Assembly (NCBI GenBank): GCA_018658715.1 | Contig: JABHUQ010000090.1 | Span: 1-64,000, forward strand | Reading direction: 5' to 3' | Source: Fidelibacterota bacterium | GTDB taxonomy: Bacteria > Fidelibacterota > Marinisomatia > Marinisomatales > UBA1611 | Length of the DNA stretch: 64,000 nt | Shown here: piece after piece, positions 38,213-46,260 of the stretch | How positions within the stretch are numbered: the stretch's first letter is position 1 | Layout: the number at the start of each line of letters is the position of its first letter | Notes under the pieces: model-generated | What the model was told of the DNA's origin: nothing | What the model saw: only the letters and a program-made list of their open reading frames with translations | Database searches by the model: none | Program-made: the position numbers and the translations under genes

Positions 38213-40297
38213 ATGGCTAAAATGTTATTTTTCTTTATTCAATTTATCTTTCTGTTTTCCATTGGATATTCGGATACAAAGTCTCCATCCCTACGATTAA
38301 AAGATATACAAGCTGGGTCAATGGTATTTAAAGATGAATCCAATGAAACATATAATACAATTCCTACTATTGCTACGGATGTAAATATCCATATTGTGGG
38401 TATGGCAGTAAATGCCACGATTGACCAAATTTTTACCAATACTCAACAAAACCCTATAGAAGCTATTTACGTATTTCCATTACCGGAAGAAGCGGCCGTT
38501 TATAGTATGCAAATGCTTATAGGCGACCGATTGATTGAAAGTAAAATCAAAGAAAAAGCAGAGGCCAAAAAGGAGTATGAGAAAGCAAAAAAGGAAGGAA
38601 AACGAGCCAGCTTAACGGAACAGGAACGCCCTAATATATTTACTCATTCTGTAGCAAATATTTTACCGGGAGATACGATTATTGTTCGGTTAAAATATGT
38701 GGACATTATTCACTATAGAGATGGAAGCTTTTCATTTCGATTCCCGACTGTTGTTGGCCCAAGATATATTCCTGGAGATACCATTCAAGGCTACACAGGT
38801 TCCGGGTGGGCGTTTGATACAAATCAAGTTCCTGATGCAAGCAGAATTACGCCACCCATTTTAAGAAACAATGAACTTGAGCATGGGACTGTGTCACTTG
38901 CCTTAAATATTGATATGGGTTTAGCCATTGATGGGGTTGAATCATTTACCCATTCTATTCTGGTGAAGGATGAAGGATTTGGAAAAAGAAAAGTATCACT
39001 CAATGCCCAGAAAGAAATCCCCAATCGAGATTTTCTTTTAACCATATCCCTAAAACAGGGGAATGAACCAAAAGCTGCATTCTTTTCTACTCAAAAAGAT
39101 AATGACCATTATTTTATGCTCATGGCTGTCCCTCCTACCCAATCTGATGAAACTGCGCTTCCAAAGGAAATTATATTTATTGTGGATGTGTCCGGTTCCA
39201 TGCAGGGGGAATCTATCCGCCAAGCAAAGCAGGGGCTCATTACAGCCATTCAATCATTAAAAGATTCAGATTCATTTAATATTATTTCATTTTGTGATAG
39301 TTACAATTCATTCTCGCCAAATCCGATACAAGTGACAGAACAAAGTAAAGCAATCGCTATTCAATATATCAATAACTTAGACGCGGACGGTGGGACTGAA
39401 GTGTTGTCTGCTCTGGAAGAAGGGTTACATCAATCCAACCAATCATCATTGGTGCCGATGATATTTCTTTTAACAGATGGATCAGTTGGGAATGAATCAA
39501 AAGTCATTCAATCAATTCATTCTCATTTAGGAAAAACGAGAATATTTCCGATCGGGATTGGATCAGCTCCAAACTCGTTTTTACTTCAGAAAATGGCAGA
39601 ACTAGGTCGTGGTACATTTACGTATATATCATCGCCGAAGGAAGTGGCTTCAAAAATACGTTCGCTATATCAAAAAATAGAAAATCCCGTTATTGCTAAT
39701 ATTCAACTCAGTATGAATGATTCATATGAATTGGTTCCAAAACAAATACCTGATTTATTTCAAGGAGAGCCATTAATTGTTTTTGGTAAGATGCCAAGCA
39801 CCAAAACAAATCATATATCTTTTTCAGGGAAAACACCCGGTGGTATCATGCAGTTAAATTTTCCCATAGATTTTAATACAGGGCAAATAGAAACAGCTAT
39901 TTCTACTTTATGGGGAAGGAAAAAAATATCCAGCCTTATGAATGAATATCGTTTAGGTAATCTATCTGCAAAACAATCCATTATTGATGTGGCCATGGAT
40001 CATAATCTAATAACAAAGTTTACTTCTTTCGTTGCCATCGAAAATCAAATTGTAAATCCTTCCCATCCATTAGCAAAAGTAGCCATCCCTGTCCCCTTGC
40101 CTAAAGGGTGGGACTATAATGCCATTTTTAATCATCCAAATCAATACAAATTACATATGGCATCACACCAAATAGATGCGCCCAAAAACCATCGGATGCA
40201 TTTACCACAAACGGCTACTTCATATCCGTTACAGTTTATGGTTGGATTAATTCTTCTATTATTAGGCATTACAGCAAGGAAGCTATCTTATGTTTAA
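38213..40297 (+). CDS. VIT and von Willebrand A domain protein, target of class GN sortase
   Basis: 694 aa from the ATG at 38213, which has AAGGAG seven bases upstream. The longer ORF start at 38126 would read through the terminator hairpin. A signal peptide comes first, then a VIT domain (about 20-150), then a VWA domain with MIDAS motif DVSGSM and TDGS. The C-terminus is a cell-wall-like sorting signal: HLPQTAT, a hydrophobic stretch and a short basic tail (RKLSYV). This is the 'marine proteobacterial sortase target protein' type. It is adjacent to its sortase (eight-base overlap), so it is probably anchored at or released from the inner membrane. Confidence 0.9.
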   Translation: MAKMLFFFIQFIFLFSIGYSDTKSPSLRLKDIQAGSMVFKDESNETYNTIPTIATDVNIHIVGMAVNATIDQIFTNTQQNPIEAIYVFPLPEEAAVYSMQMLIGDRLIESKIKEKAEAKKEYEKAKKEGKRASLTEQERPNIFTHSVANILPGDTIIVRLKYVDIIHYRDGSFSFRFPTVVGPRYIPGDTIQGYTGSGWAFDTNQVPDASRITPPILRNNELEHGTVSLALNIDMGLAIDGVESFTHSILVKDEGFGKRKVSLNAQKEIPNRDFLLTISLKQGNEPKAAFFSTQKDNDHYFMLMAVPPTQSDETALPKEIIFIVDVSGSMQGESIRQAKQGLITAIQSLKDSDSFNIISFCDSYNSFSPNPIQVTEQSKAIAIQYINNLDADGGTEVLSALEEGLHQSNQSSLVPMIFLLTDGSVGNESKVIQSIHSHLGKTRIFPIGIGSAPNSFLLQKMAELGRGTFTYISSPKEVASKIRSLYQKIENPVIANIQLSMNDSYELVPKQIPDLFQGEPLIVFGKMPSTKTNHISFSGKTPGGIMQLNFPIDFNTGQIETAISTLWGRKKISSLMNEYRLGNLSAKQSIIDVAMDHNLITKFTSFVAIENQIVNPSHPLAKVAIPVPLPKGWDYNAIFNHPNQYKLHMASHQIDAPKNHRMHLPQTATSYPLQFMVGLILLLLGITARKLSYV

Positions 40298-40880
40298 TAT
40301 GAAAAAATGGATTTTCATACTACCCCTACTTCTCATTGGAATGGGTCTCTTTTTTGCGGGGAAATCAGTCTACTACTATTCAAAAGGTATTGCTGCATAT
40401 CATTTTATTGAAAATGCATGGGAAGATACCAAAGAAAAAAAGAAAACAACGAAACCTTGGACTTGGGCCGATTTTCACCCTGTTGCAAAACTCTATATTG
40501 AAAGTATTGATTTAAAATGTATCATTATGAATCAAATATCAGATGAAGCTTTAACATTTGGCCCGGGGCATTTATCTAGCACATCTCTCCCGGGTCAATC
40601 AGGAAATATTGTTATTGCAGGCCACCGCGATGGACATTTTAATAAATTGAAATCAATTAAAAAAAATGATGTTATTTCCATTGAAGGTATGAATCAATCC
40701 GAGTTTTATATAGTAACAGAAATTACACCTACGTCTGGACAGGATATATATTGGACAGAGCAGACGGAATATGATGTAATAACATTAATTACCTGTTATC
40801 CATTTCATTATATTGGAGAAGCTGGAGATCGATTTATTGTGCGGGCAGAAAAATTGGATATGTATAGTGCCCTCAAATAA
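40290..40880 (+). CDS. Class GN sortase
   Basis: 196 aa. There is an N-terminal TM anchor (WIFILPLLLIGMGLFF). The catalytic His is in VIAGHRDGHF, the Cys in LITCYPF, and the Arg in DRFIVRAE. Class GN sortases occur in Gram-negative bacteria one per genome, next to a single VIT/VWA target, and that is exactly the arrangement here. It probably cleaves the LPQTA signal of the preceding protein. The start may instead be the ATG nine bases downstream (MKKW). Confidence 0.9.
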   Translation: MFNMKKWIFILPLLLIGMGLFFAGKSVYYYSKGIAAYHFIENAWEDTKEKKKTTKPWTWADFHPVAKLYIESIDLKCIIMNQISDEALTFGPGHLSSTSLPGQSGNIVIAGHRDGHFNKLKSIKKNDVISIEGMNQSEFYIVTEITPTSGQDIYWTEQTEYDVITLITCYPFHYIGEAGDRFIVRAEKLDMYSALK

Positions 40881-42305
40881 TTATTTCACTAACTGAAGTG
40901 ATTGGGTAGATACAAATTCTCCATGAATCATGTGAAGTAAATACGTTCCGGAAGCTACATTTTTCCCAAATATATTTTTACCATTCCAAGAAAATTCATG
41001 GTTCCCGGGGGTAAGTGTTTGATTCGCCAGTGTCATTACTTTTCTTCCCAATGTATCATAAATAATCAATAATACTTTTTCATTTTCGTGACTTGTTATT
41101 TTTATTTTACACGATTGATTAAATGGGTTCGGATAAATGTGTTTTATTCCTGGTGAAAGTGGAACAATATTGGATTGGACAGATACACTTTCTAATGCAT
41201 TTCCTAATGCTTCAATAAATCCATTCATTTCATCTATTGTTCCTGTGGAAACGCGTAAATGGTTCGGCATATCCCATCCATGGCGAATAATATAACCAGC
41301 TTCAGACAGTGCTTCTGCTACAGGTTGCACTTCCACACCACAATCCACCATCATAAAACTTGTTTCAGATGGAATATAAGACAATCCCAAATTATCAAAC
41401 CCAGCATAAAGGATAGATTTTGCTTCTTGGTTTAAGGATAAAGTTGCATCAATGTGATCTATGTCTTCTAATGATGCAATGGCAGCTGCTTGAGATGTGC
41501 GTGTTACAGTCGCATACAATTGGACATCTTCTATTTGGTCCGTGAGTTCTGGGGTAGAAACAGTATACCCAATACGTTCCCCTGCTAAACCATAAACTTT
41601 AGAAAAAGTTCGAATAACCACAACAGGCTTCCCATCTTGGATATATGGAATAACAGTCTCATAATTTGGGTCTGTTACATATTCATAATACGCTTCATCC
41701 ACACATACGACAATGCCTTCAGGGACTTGGTCCATAAAAGATGCAAAATCATCTGACGTAAAAATGCGTCCTAGTGGATTGTTTGGATTTACCAAAGAAA
41801 TAAGTGTTGTATTCTCTGTTACAGCATCTAAAATCGCGGATAAATCAATGTCATAATTTTCATCTAGAGGCACATAGACGGCCGTCCCGCCGTTTGTTAT
41901 AGCTTGATTTGCAATTTGCGTATAGGATGGATAAGCAGTAATCACTTCATCTTCGGGACCCAAAAAAGCATCAGCCACTTTCTGTATCATTTCTGTTGCG
42001 CCAGCTCCTACACAAAATTGGTCCGAACTCATTTCATAATATTCTGCAAGTACCGATTCAACATTGGTATTTAACCAATTTGGGTATCGATGAGCCAAAA
42101 CAGCTTCATCACGTAATGCTTGTAATCCCAGTGGAGATGGACCTAATGGATTTTCATTATAACAAATGCGCCCTAAATAATCTTCCGGTTCATCTATTGA
42201 GGAAAATGGCCGGGCTTGAATTCGCCCAACTCCCGGCAATATTGTAAAACTGAATAAACCAGCTGATTTAAAAAAGTTTCTTCGTGTAAATGTAGAATTT
42301 TTTAT
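40881..42305 (-). CDS. Exported HisC-like aminotransferase with Tat signal and T9SS-like tail; ATA start
   Basis: The ORF track starts at TTG (42239), but the frame stays open upstream and reads STFTRRNFFKSAGLFSF, a textbook twin-arginine signal. The only plausible start before it is ATA at 42303-42305, five bases after GAGG. No ATG, GTG or TTG occurs between the upstream in-frame stop (42318) and the RR. The mature part is a fold-I PLP aminotransferase (CYNENPLGPSP, NPNNPLGRIF, VDEAYYEYV, TFSKVYGLAGERIGY holding the PLP Lys). From about 390 a sorting domain follows (IYPNPFNQ, IYDTLGRKV, ASGTYLL). A PLP enzyme folded in the cytoplasm would suit Tat export. It lies 12 bases after the AlkB-like gene, in the same frame. 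Confidence 0.8.
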   Translation of the reverse strand: MKNSTFTRRNFFKSAGLFSFTILPGVGRIQARPFSSIDEPEDYLGRICYNENPLGPSPLGLQALRDEAVLAHRYPNWLNTNVESVLAEYYEMSSDQFCVGAGATEMIQKVADAFLGPEDEVITAYPSYTQIANQAITNGGTAVYVPLDENYDIDLSAILDAVTENTTLISLVNPNNPLGRIFTSDDFASFMDQVPEGIVVCVDEAYYEYVTDPNYETVIPYIQDGKPVVVIRTFSKVYGLAGERIGYTVSTPELTDQIEDVQLYATVTRTSQAAAIASLEDIDHIDATLSLNQEAKSILYAGFDNLGLSYIPSETSFMMVDCGVEVQPVAEALSEAGYIIRHGWDMPNHLRVSTGTIDEMNGFIEALGNALESVSVQSNIVPLSPGIKHIYPNPFNQSCKIKITSHENEKVLLIIYDTLGRKVMTLANQTLTPGNHEFSWNGKNIFGKNVASGTYLLHMIHGEFVSTQSLQLVK

Positions 42306-42317
42306 GTGAGCCTCGTT

Positions 42318-43433
42318 TTAAATATCTAGCCCGTATTGGGCTTCCCATAGATCCAGTGAGTTGGATATAATTTTGTCCCATAATGGCGGGATTAAACAAA
42401 TAAATAATGTAGTCAAATAACCATAAGGCATTTGGGGCGCTTCTGGATATGGGTCTAGTCTCCAGAAAGGGACTCGAGGTTTTTCGTGATGAGCAGAATG
42501 ACGCGTTAATGAGAATAGAAGGATACTACTCATTCGACTATTTGTATTCCAAGAGTGTTCAGGGCCTACTGGATTATCAGGCTGGCGTCTTAATCCATAA
42601 TGTTCCATATAATTTACAATTTCTAAAATAAATTTTGCTAGTATAGCTTGGGCAATAAAAAGTGCAATTCCAAATTTTCCTCCAGCGAAATAAAATATAA
42701 AAGCAATAAAAATGGACATGGCATAACCGGTGAGCATTTGATTATGTAATGAAAAAAGAAAATGATTTTTCCGTTTAAGTCTCTTTCGCTCCAATTTCCA
42801 TGCACTGATATGCCCTAAAACAGATGAACGAATGAAAAAAGAATATACATTTTCACCCTTGCGTGCTGATGCGGGGTCAGCATCTGTCCCAACCGTAACG
42901 TGATGACCATAAACATGTTCAATAGAAAAATCAGCATTACAACTTGCGGATAGTAACCATCGACCTTCCAACATGGATAGCCTATTTTTTATTCTATGAG
43001 TAAGCTCATGTCCTACATTGGTACCATACCCGGCAACAATGAACCCTACACCTAATACTGCCCCTAAATAGTCTGTTGCTATATTTTGATTTCTTGATTC
43101 TAAAAAAGAATAAGAAAAATAATTCGACATTAGTTGTCCAAGCCCTAAAAAATCTTCATGTCCTTTTCCAGTAGACCAAGCGAGCGATAATAATAAGAAT
43201 CCAATAAATGGAAGTGCTAGATGTAAGGGGATTTCAACCAACCAGGGATGTGTATAATGATGAGTTAACTCATCATCGCCTAAAAAAGCATCTCCGAAAA
43301 TAAAAACAAAACATAAAGTTGAAAACCCAAGCCACATCCAGTGGCCACCTAAGAAAATACCGGTTATAATAATCCCAGAGATTAATGGGGTCAAATAATA
43401 TTTTATAATATGAATCATCTCAGCATTCCTCAT
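42318..43433 (-). CDS. AlkB-type membrane di-iron hydroxylase
   Basis: 371 aa integral-membrane fatty-acid-hydroxylase/desaturase superfamily protein. It has the AlkB set of histidine boxes: HELTH near 142, EHVYGHH near 170, the signature NYMEHYGLRR near 270 and LTRHSAHH near 310. About six TM segments are visible. It most likely hydroxylates alkanes or alkyl groups at the inner membrane. No rubredoxin gene is nearby. It is the first gene of a pair with the exported aminotransferase, whose frame it shares across its own stop codon. Confidence 0.85.
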   Translation of the reverse strand: MRNAEMIHIIKYYLTPLISGIIITGIFLGGHWMWLGFSTLCFVFIFGDAFLGDDELTHHYTHPWLVEIPLHLALPFIGFLLLSLAWSTGKGHEDFLGLGQLMSNYFSYSFLESRNQNIATDYLGAVLGVGFIVAGYGTNVGHELTHRIKNRLSMLEGRWLLSASCNADFSIEHVYGHHVTVGTDADPASARKGENVYSFFIRSSVLGHISAWKLERKRLKRKNHFLFSLHNQMLTGYAMSIFIAFIFYFAGGKFGIALFIAQAILAKFILEIVNYMEHYGLRRQPDNPVGPEHSWNTNSRMSSILLFSLTRHSAHHEKPRVPFWRLDPYPEAPQMPYGYLTTLFICLIPPLWDKIISNSLDLWEAQYGLDI

Positions 43434-43481
43434 GAATGATGGATGAATTTATAATGAATTAAAGAAAATATCTTAAAAAGG

Positions 43482-44564
43482 TTAATCTAGGATCATAAGT
43501 TCTTTGGATGTTTGATTAAGAACTTCACACCCATTCTTTTGAATAATAACATCATCTTCAATGCGTACTCCTCCCCACTCGGGGATATAAATTCCTGGCT
43601 CGATGGTAACAACATAATTTTCTTGGAGTGTATCCGTGCTCATGGAACTCAATCGTGGCATCGTATGAATCTCTAAACCAAGCCCGTGTCCTGTAGAATG
43701 GATATAATATTCCCCATAACCTGCGCCATCAATATGGTTTCGAGTTAATGCATCCGCATCTTTACAGGATAATCCTGCCTTTACGCCATCCAGACCTTTT
43801 TGTTGAGACACTTTTACAATTTCATATATTTCGCGATGGCGGTCTGTGGCTTCTCCCACAACAGGTGTGCGCGTCATGTCCGCATGATATCCAGCATATT
43901 TTGCTGCAGCATCAATCACAATAAAATCACCTTTTTCAAAAGGCCTATCTCCAGAAACAGCATGTGGTAAAGCGCTGTTGGCTCCTGTTGCAACAATGGG
44001 TGAATAAGCTTCTCCGTCCCCATATGCACGATATCGGAATGACAATTCATTGGCTATTTCCTTTTCGGTGACACCAACTTTAATCATCGGAAGTACTTCT
44101 TTATATACTTGATCTGTAATTTCCACAGCAGTACGCAAAGCATCTAATTCAGTATCATCCTTAACGGCAGCTAATTCTTCAATAATGCGACTTGTTTTTT
44201 CCCAATTCACGTGTGTGAATTGTTTCTTCATGTTGTTGAACAAACTTACAGACACAAAGTCTGCCTCAAACCCAAGTTTGATTCCATCAGATAAATCACA
44301 ATTTTTAGACATCATTTTTAAATGTGCTTCATTCCCAATAATGCGATTGAATCCTTTAACTTCACTTTTAGATTGGGTTAAATATCTTCCATCTGAAAAG
44401 AAATATTGATTATCCATTGTGACTAGGCATGAACCAGCAGAACCAGTGAATCCAGTCATATATCGAACATTGGTCATATTTGTAATATATATCCCGTCAA
44501 GATTCTGTTCTGATAAGGATGCGGTTAGTCGGTCAAGACGCTGGGAATAAATAAGGTCGCTCAT
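43482..44564 (-). CDS. pepQ: Xaa-Pro aminopeptidase, M24B family
   Basis: 360 aa metallopeptidase. A creatinase-like N-terminal domain is followed by a pita-bread domain with metal ligands in VIDAAAKYAGYHADMTR (two Asp), HSTGHGLGLEIH (His) and TIEPGIY and VRIEDDV (Glu). It removes N-terminal residues before proline, or cleaves Xaa-Pro dipeptides. pepP and pepQ cannot be told apart firmly here. It precedes nothing obviously related. Confidence 0.85.
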   Translation of the reverse strand: MSDLIYSQRLDRLTASLSEQNLDGIYITNMTNVRYMTGFTGSAGSCLVTMDNQYFFSDGRYLTQSKSEVKGFNRIIGNEAHLKMMSKNCDLSDGIKLGFEADFVSVSLFNNMKKQFTHVNWEKTSRIIEELAAVKDDTELDALRTAVEITDQVYKEVLPMIKVGVTEKEIANELSFRYRAYGDGEAYSPIVATGANSALPHAVSGDRPFEKGDFIVIDAAAKYAGYHADMTRTPVVGEATDRHREIYEIVKVSQQKGLDGVKAGLSCKDADALTRNHIDGAGYGEYYIHSTGHGLGLEIHTMPRLSSMSTDTLQENYVVTIEPGIYIPEWGGVRIEDDVIIQKNGCEVLNQTSKELMILD

Positions 44565-44579
44565 AATTTTTTGATGGGG

Positions 44580-45323
44580 TTAATTGTTTGAAATGAAATC
44601 GTTGATTTCTTTTCTTTCTCGTTTTATTCTATCTAACGATTCACCTTTTTGTTCTAATACATTTAATACTTCTAAAGCTTGGTTTAAGAGGCCTTGGTTT
44701 TTTAGTACTGTAACCATGGTAAACGTTGCTAATCTATTACTTATTTTTAATGGTTCAGTATCTTCTTTATAATCTGGTATTGTAATGGGGTTAGTAGGTT
44801 TGGTTTCTGCGGAAAGCGGTTCTTTTTGTTTTTTACTTACGGGTGGATCTGCTAATTTTTTCTTGGATGCAACAATGCGTTTTTTCGTTTCTTTTTGTTG
44901 TGCGGATACTTCTTTTTTCAGTTGCATGTCCATTCTTTGAACAAATACTTGAGCTGCTTCATTCGCAGGATCTAACTCTAGGACTTTTTTCCAATGGGTG
45001 AATAATGTTTTTGGTGATCGCTCTAATTCTGTTTGAACACTACATAATTCTAATGTTGCATTCAAATGATCAGATGGATAATTAAGGCTCATAATAAACG
45101 CTTTTTCAGCCGCTTTTAAATTTCCAGCTTCTTTTTCAACTAAACCTAAAAGGTAATGCCCTTCTTGGTCATATTCATGGTACCCAAGTCCAATTTCACA
45201 GACTTTCCTAGCACGATAATAATCACCTTTAGAATAATATTTTTCTGCTAATACAGGAAAAAGAATTGTATCCATATGGTCAGCAAAATATAGTTCTAAT
45301 TCTAATAGGCTTTGAATATTCAT
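44580..45323 (-). CDS. TPR-containing protein
   Basis: 247 aa, cytoplasmic. TPR-like helical hairpins cover about 1-120 (AEKYYSKGDYYRARKVCEIGL, YLLGLVEKEAGNLKAAEKAF). A Lys-rich linker with KKxxxxKK repeats (about 140-180) follows, then a C-terminal helical pair (LKNQGLLNQALEVLNVLEQKG). It lies three bases after the B12-binding gene. Function unknown. Confidence 0.65.
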   Translation of the reverse strand: MNIQSLLELELYFADHMDTILFPVLAEKYYSKGDYYRARKVCEIGLGYHEYDQEGHYLLGLVEKEAGNLKAAEKAFIMSLNYPSDHLNATLELCSVQTELERSPKTLFTHWKKVLELDPANEAAQVFVQRMDMQLKKEVSAQQKETKKRIVASKKKLADPPVSKKQKEPLSAETKPTNPITIPDYKEDTEPLKISNRLATFTMVTVLKNQGLLNQALEVLNVLEQKGESLDRIKRERKEINDFISNN

Positions 45324-45326
45324 ATC

Positions 45327-45731
45327 TTATCTACGATGTGATTGAACCCATTCAGTTATAAAATCAACAGTTTCTTGGACGGGAGTACCGGGGCCGAATA
45401 ATCCACCCACACCAAGTGATTTTAATTCATCCATATCCTTTTGGGGAATAATACCACCTCCAACAAGCAGAACATCATTTATTCCTTTTTCCTTCATTAG
45501 GTTGAGAACTCGAGGGAAAATAGTCATATGAACATTATTTAAACTTGATAAAGCAATAACATCAGCATCTTCTTGCAGGGCAGCTGAAACAATCATTTCG
45601 GGCGTTTGGCGTAAACCGAGATATATAACTTCCATCCCAGCATCACGATAAGCAGCAGCTAAAACTTTTATTCCTCTATCATGACCATCTAAACCAGGCT
45701 TCGCCATTATTATGCGTATTTTTCTTTCCAT
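45327..45731 (-). CDS. Stand-alone cobalamin-binding protein (methylmalonyl-CoA mutase C-terminal type)
   Basis: 134 aa, all one B12-binding domain of the methylmalonyl-CoA mutase small-subunit type. It starts [15 protein letters not shown], holding the DxHxxG cobalamin-ligand motif, and continues with SSLNNVHM and LLVGGGIIP. No mutase catalytic subunit is in the window, so the partner must be elsewhere. Confidence 0.85.
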   Translation of the reverse strand: MERKIRIIMAKPGLDGHDRGIKVLAAAYRDAGMEVIYLGLRQTPEMIVSAALQEDADVIALSSLNNVHMTIFPRVLNLMKEKGINDVLLVGGGIIPQKDMDELKSLGVGGLFGPGTPVQETVDFITEWVQSHRR

Positions 45732-45816
45732 AAGACTTAAAATTAAAAAGCATCATTCTCACTTCATAACCAAATCATTTTATAATATTTAGCTGAAAGT
45801 GGTGATTTTTTCCCTA

Positions 45817-46260
45817 TTATTGTGTACTGTCTAAAACAAATGTGACGGGTCCATCGTTTACTAAAGAAACATCCATTGTTGCGCCAAATTCCCCGGATTG
45901 GACGGGAACTCCTTCTTGACTCATTTGTGCAATAAAGTATTCATATAATGCATTCCCTTTTTCGGGAGAAGCTGCACCCAAAAAACTAGGGCGGCGTCCT
46001 TTTCGTGTATCGCCACATAACGTAAATTGACTAATAACTAAAGCAGATCCACCTATATCTAATAAAGATAGATTCATTTTATCATTATGATCATTGAATA
46101 TTCGAAAATGTTTCATTTTATGTACTAAATAATCTGCATCTTTCTCTTGATCATTTTCCGCTACTCCAAGCAAAACAACCAAACCTTGCCCAATTTCTCC
46201 AACAGTTGACTGATTGACTGTTACTTTACCTTGAGAGCATCTTTGAATAACGGCAATCAT
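45817..46260 (-). CDS. dtd: D-aminoacyl-tRNA deacylase
   Basis: Hydrolyses D-amino acids and glycine mischarged on tRNA. I start at the ATG at 46260 (MIAVIQRC, 147 aa), which overlaps the dnaE stop as ATGA; the ORF start at 46269 is a TTG. Family motifs are SQFTL near 80, GRRPSF near 93, and the proline-rich C-terminal VNDGPVTFVLDS. Confidence 0.93.
   Translation of the reverse strand: MIAVIQRCSQGKVTVNQSTVGEIGQGLVVLLGVAENDQEKDADYLVHKMKHFRIFNDHNDKMNLSLLDIGGSALVISQFTLCGDTRKGRRPSFLGAASPEKGNALYEYFIAQMSQEGVPVQSGEFGATMDVSLVNDGPVTFVLDSTQ

Noticed and set aside
42237-42239. TTG as the start of the aminotransferase
   Set aside because: It would cut off an intact twin-arginine signal and has no Shine-Dalgarno sequence; the GAGG/ATA pair upstream fits better.
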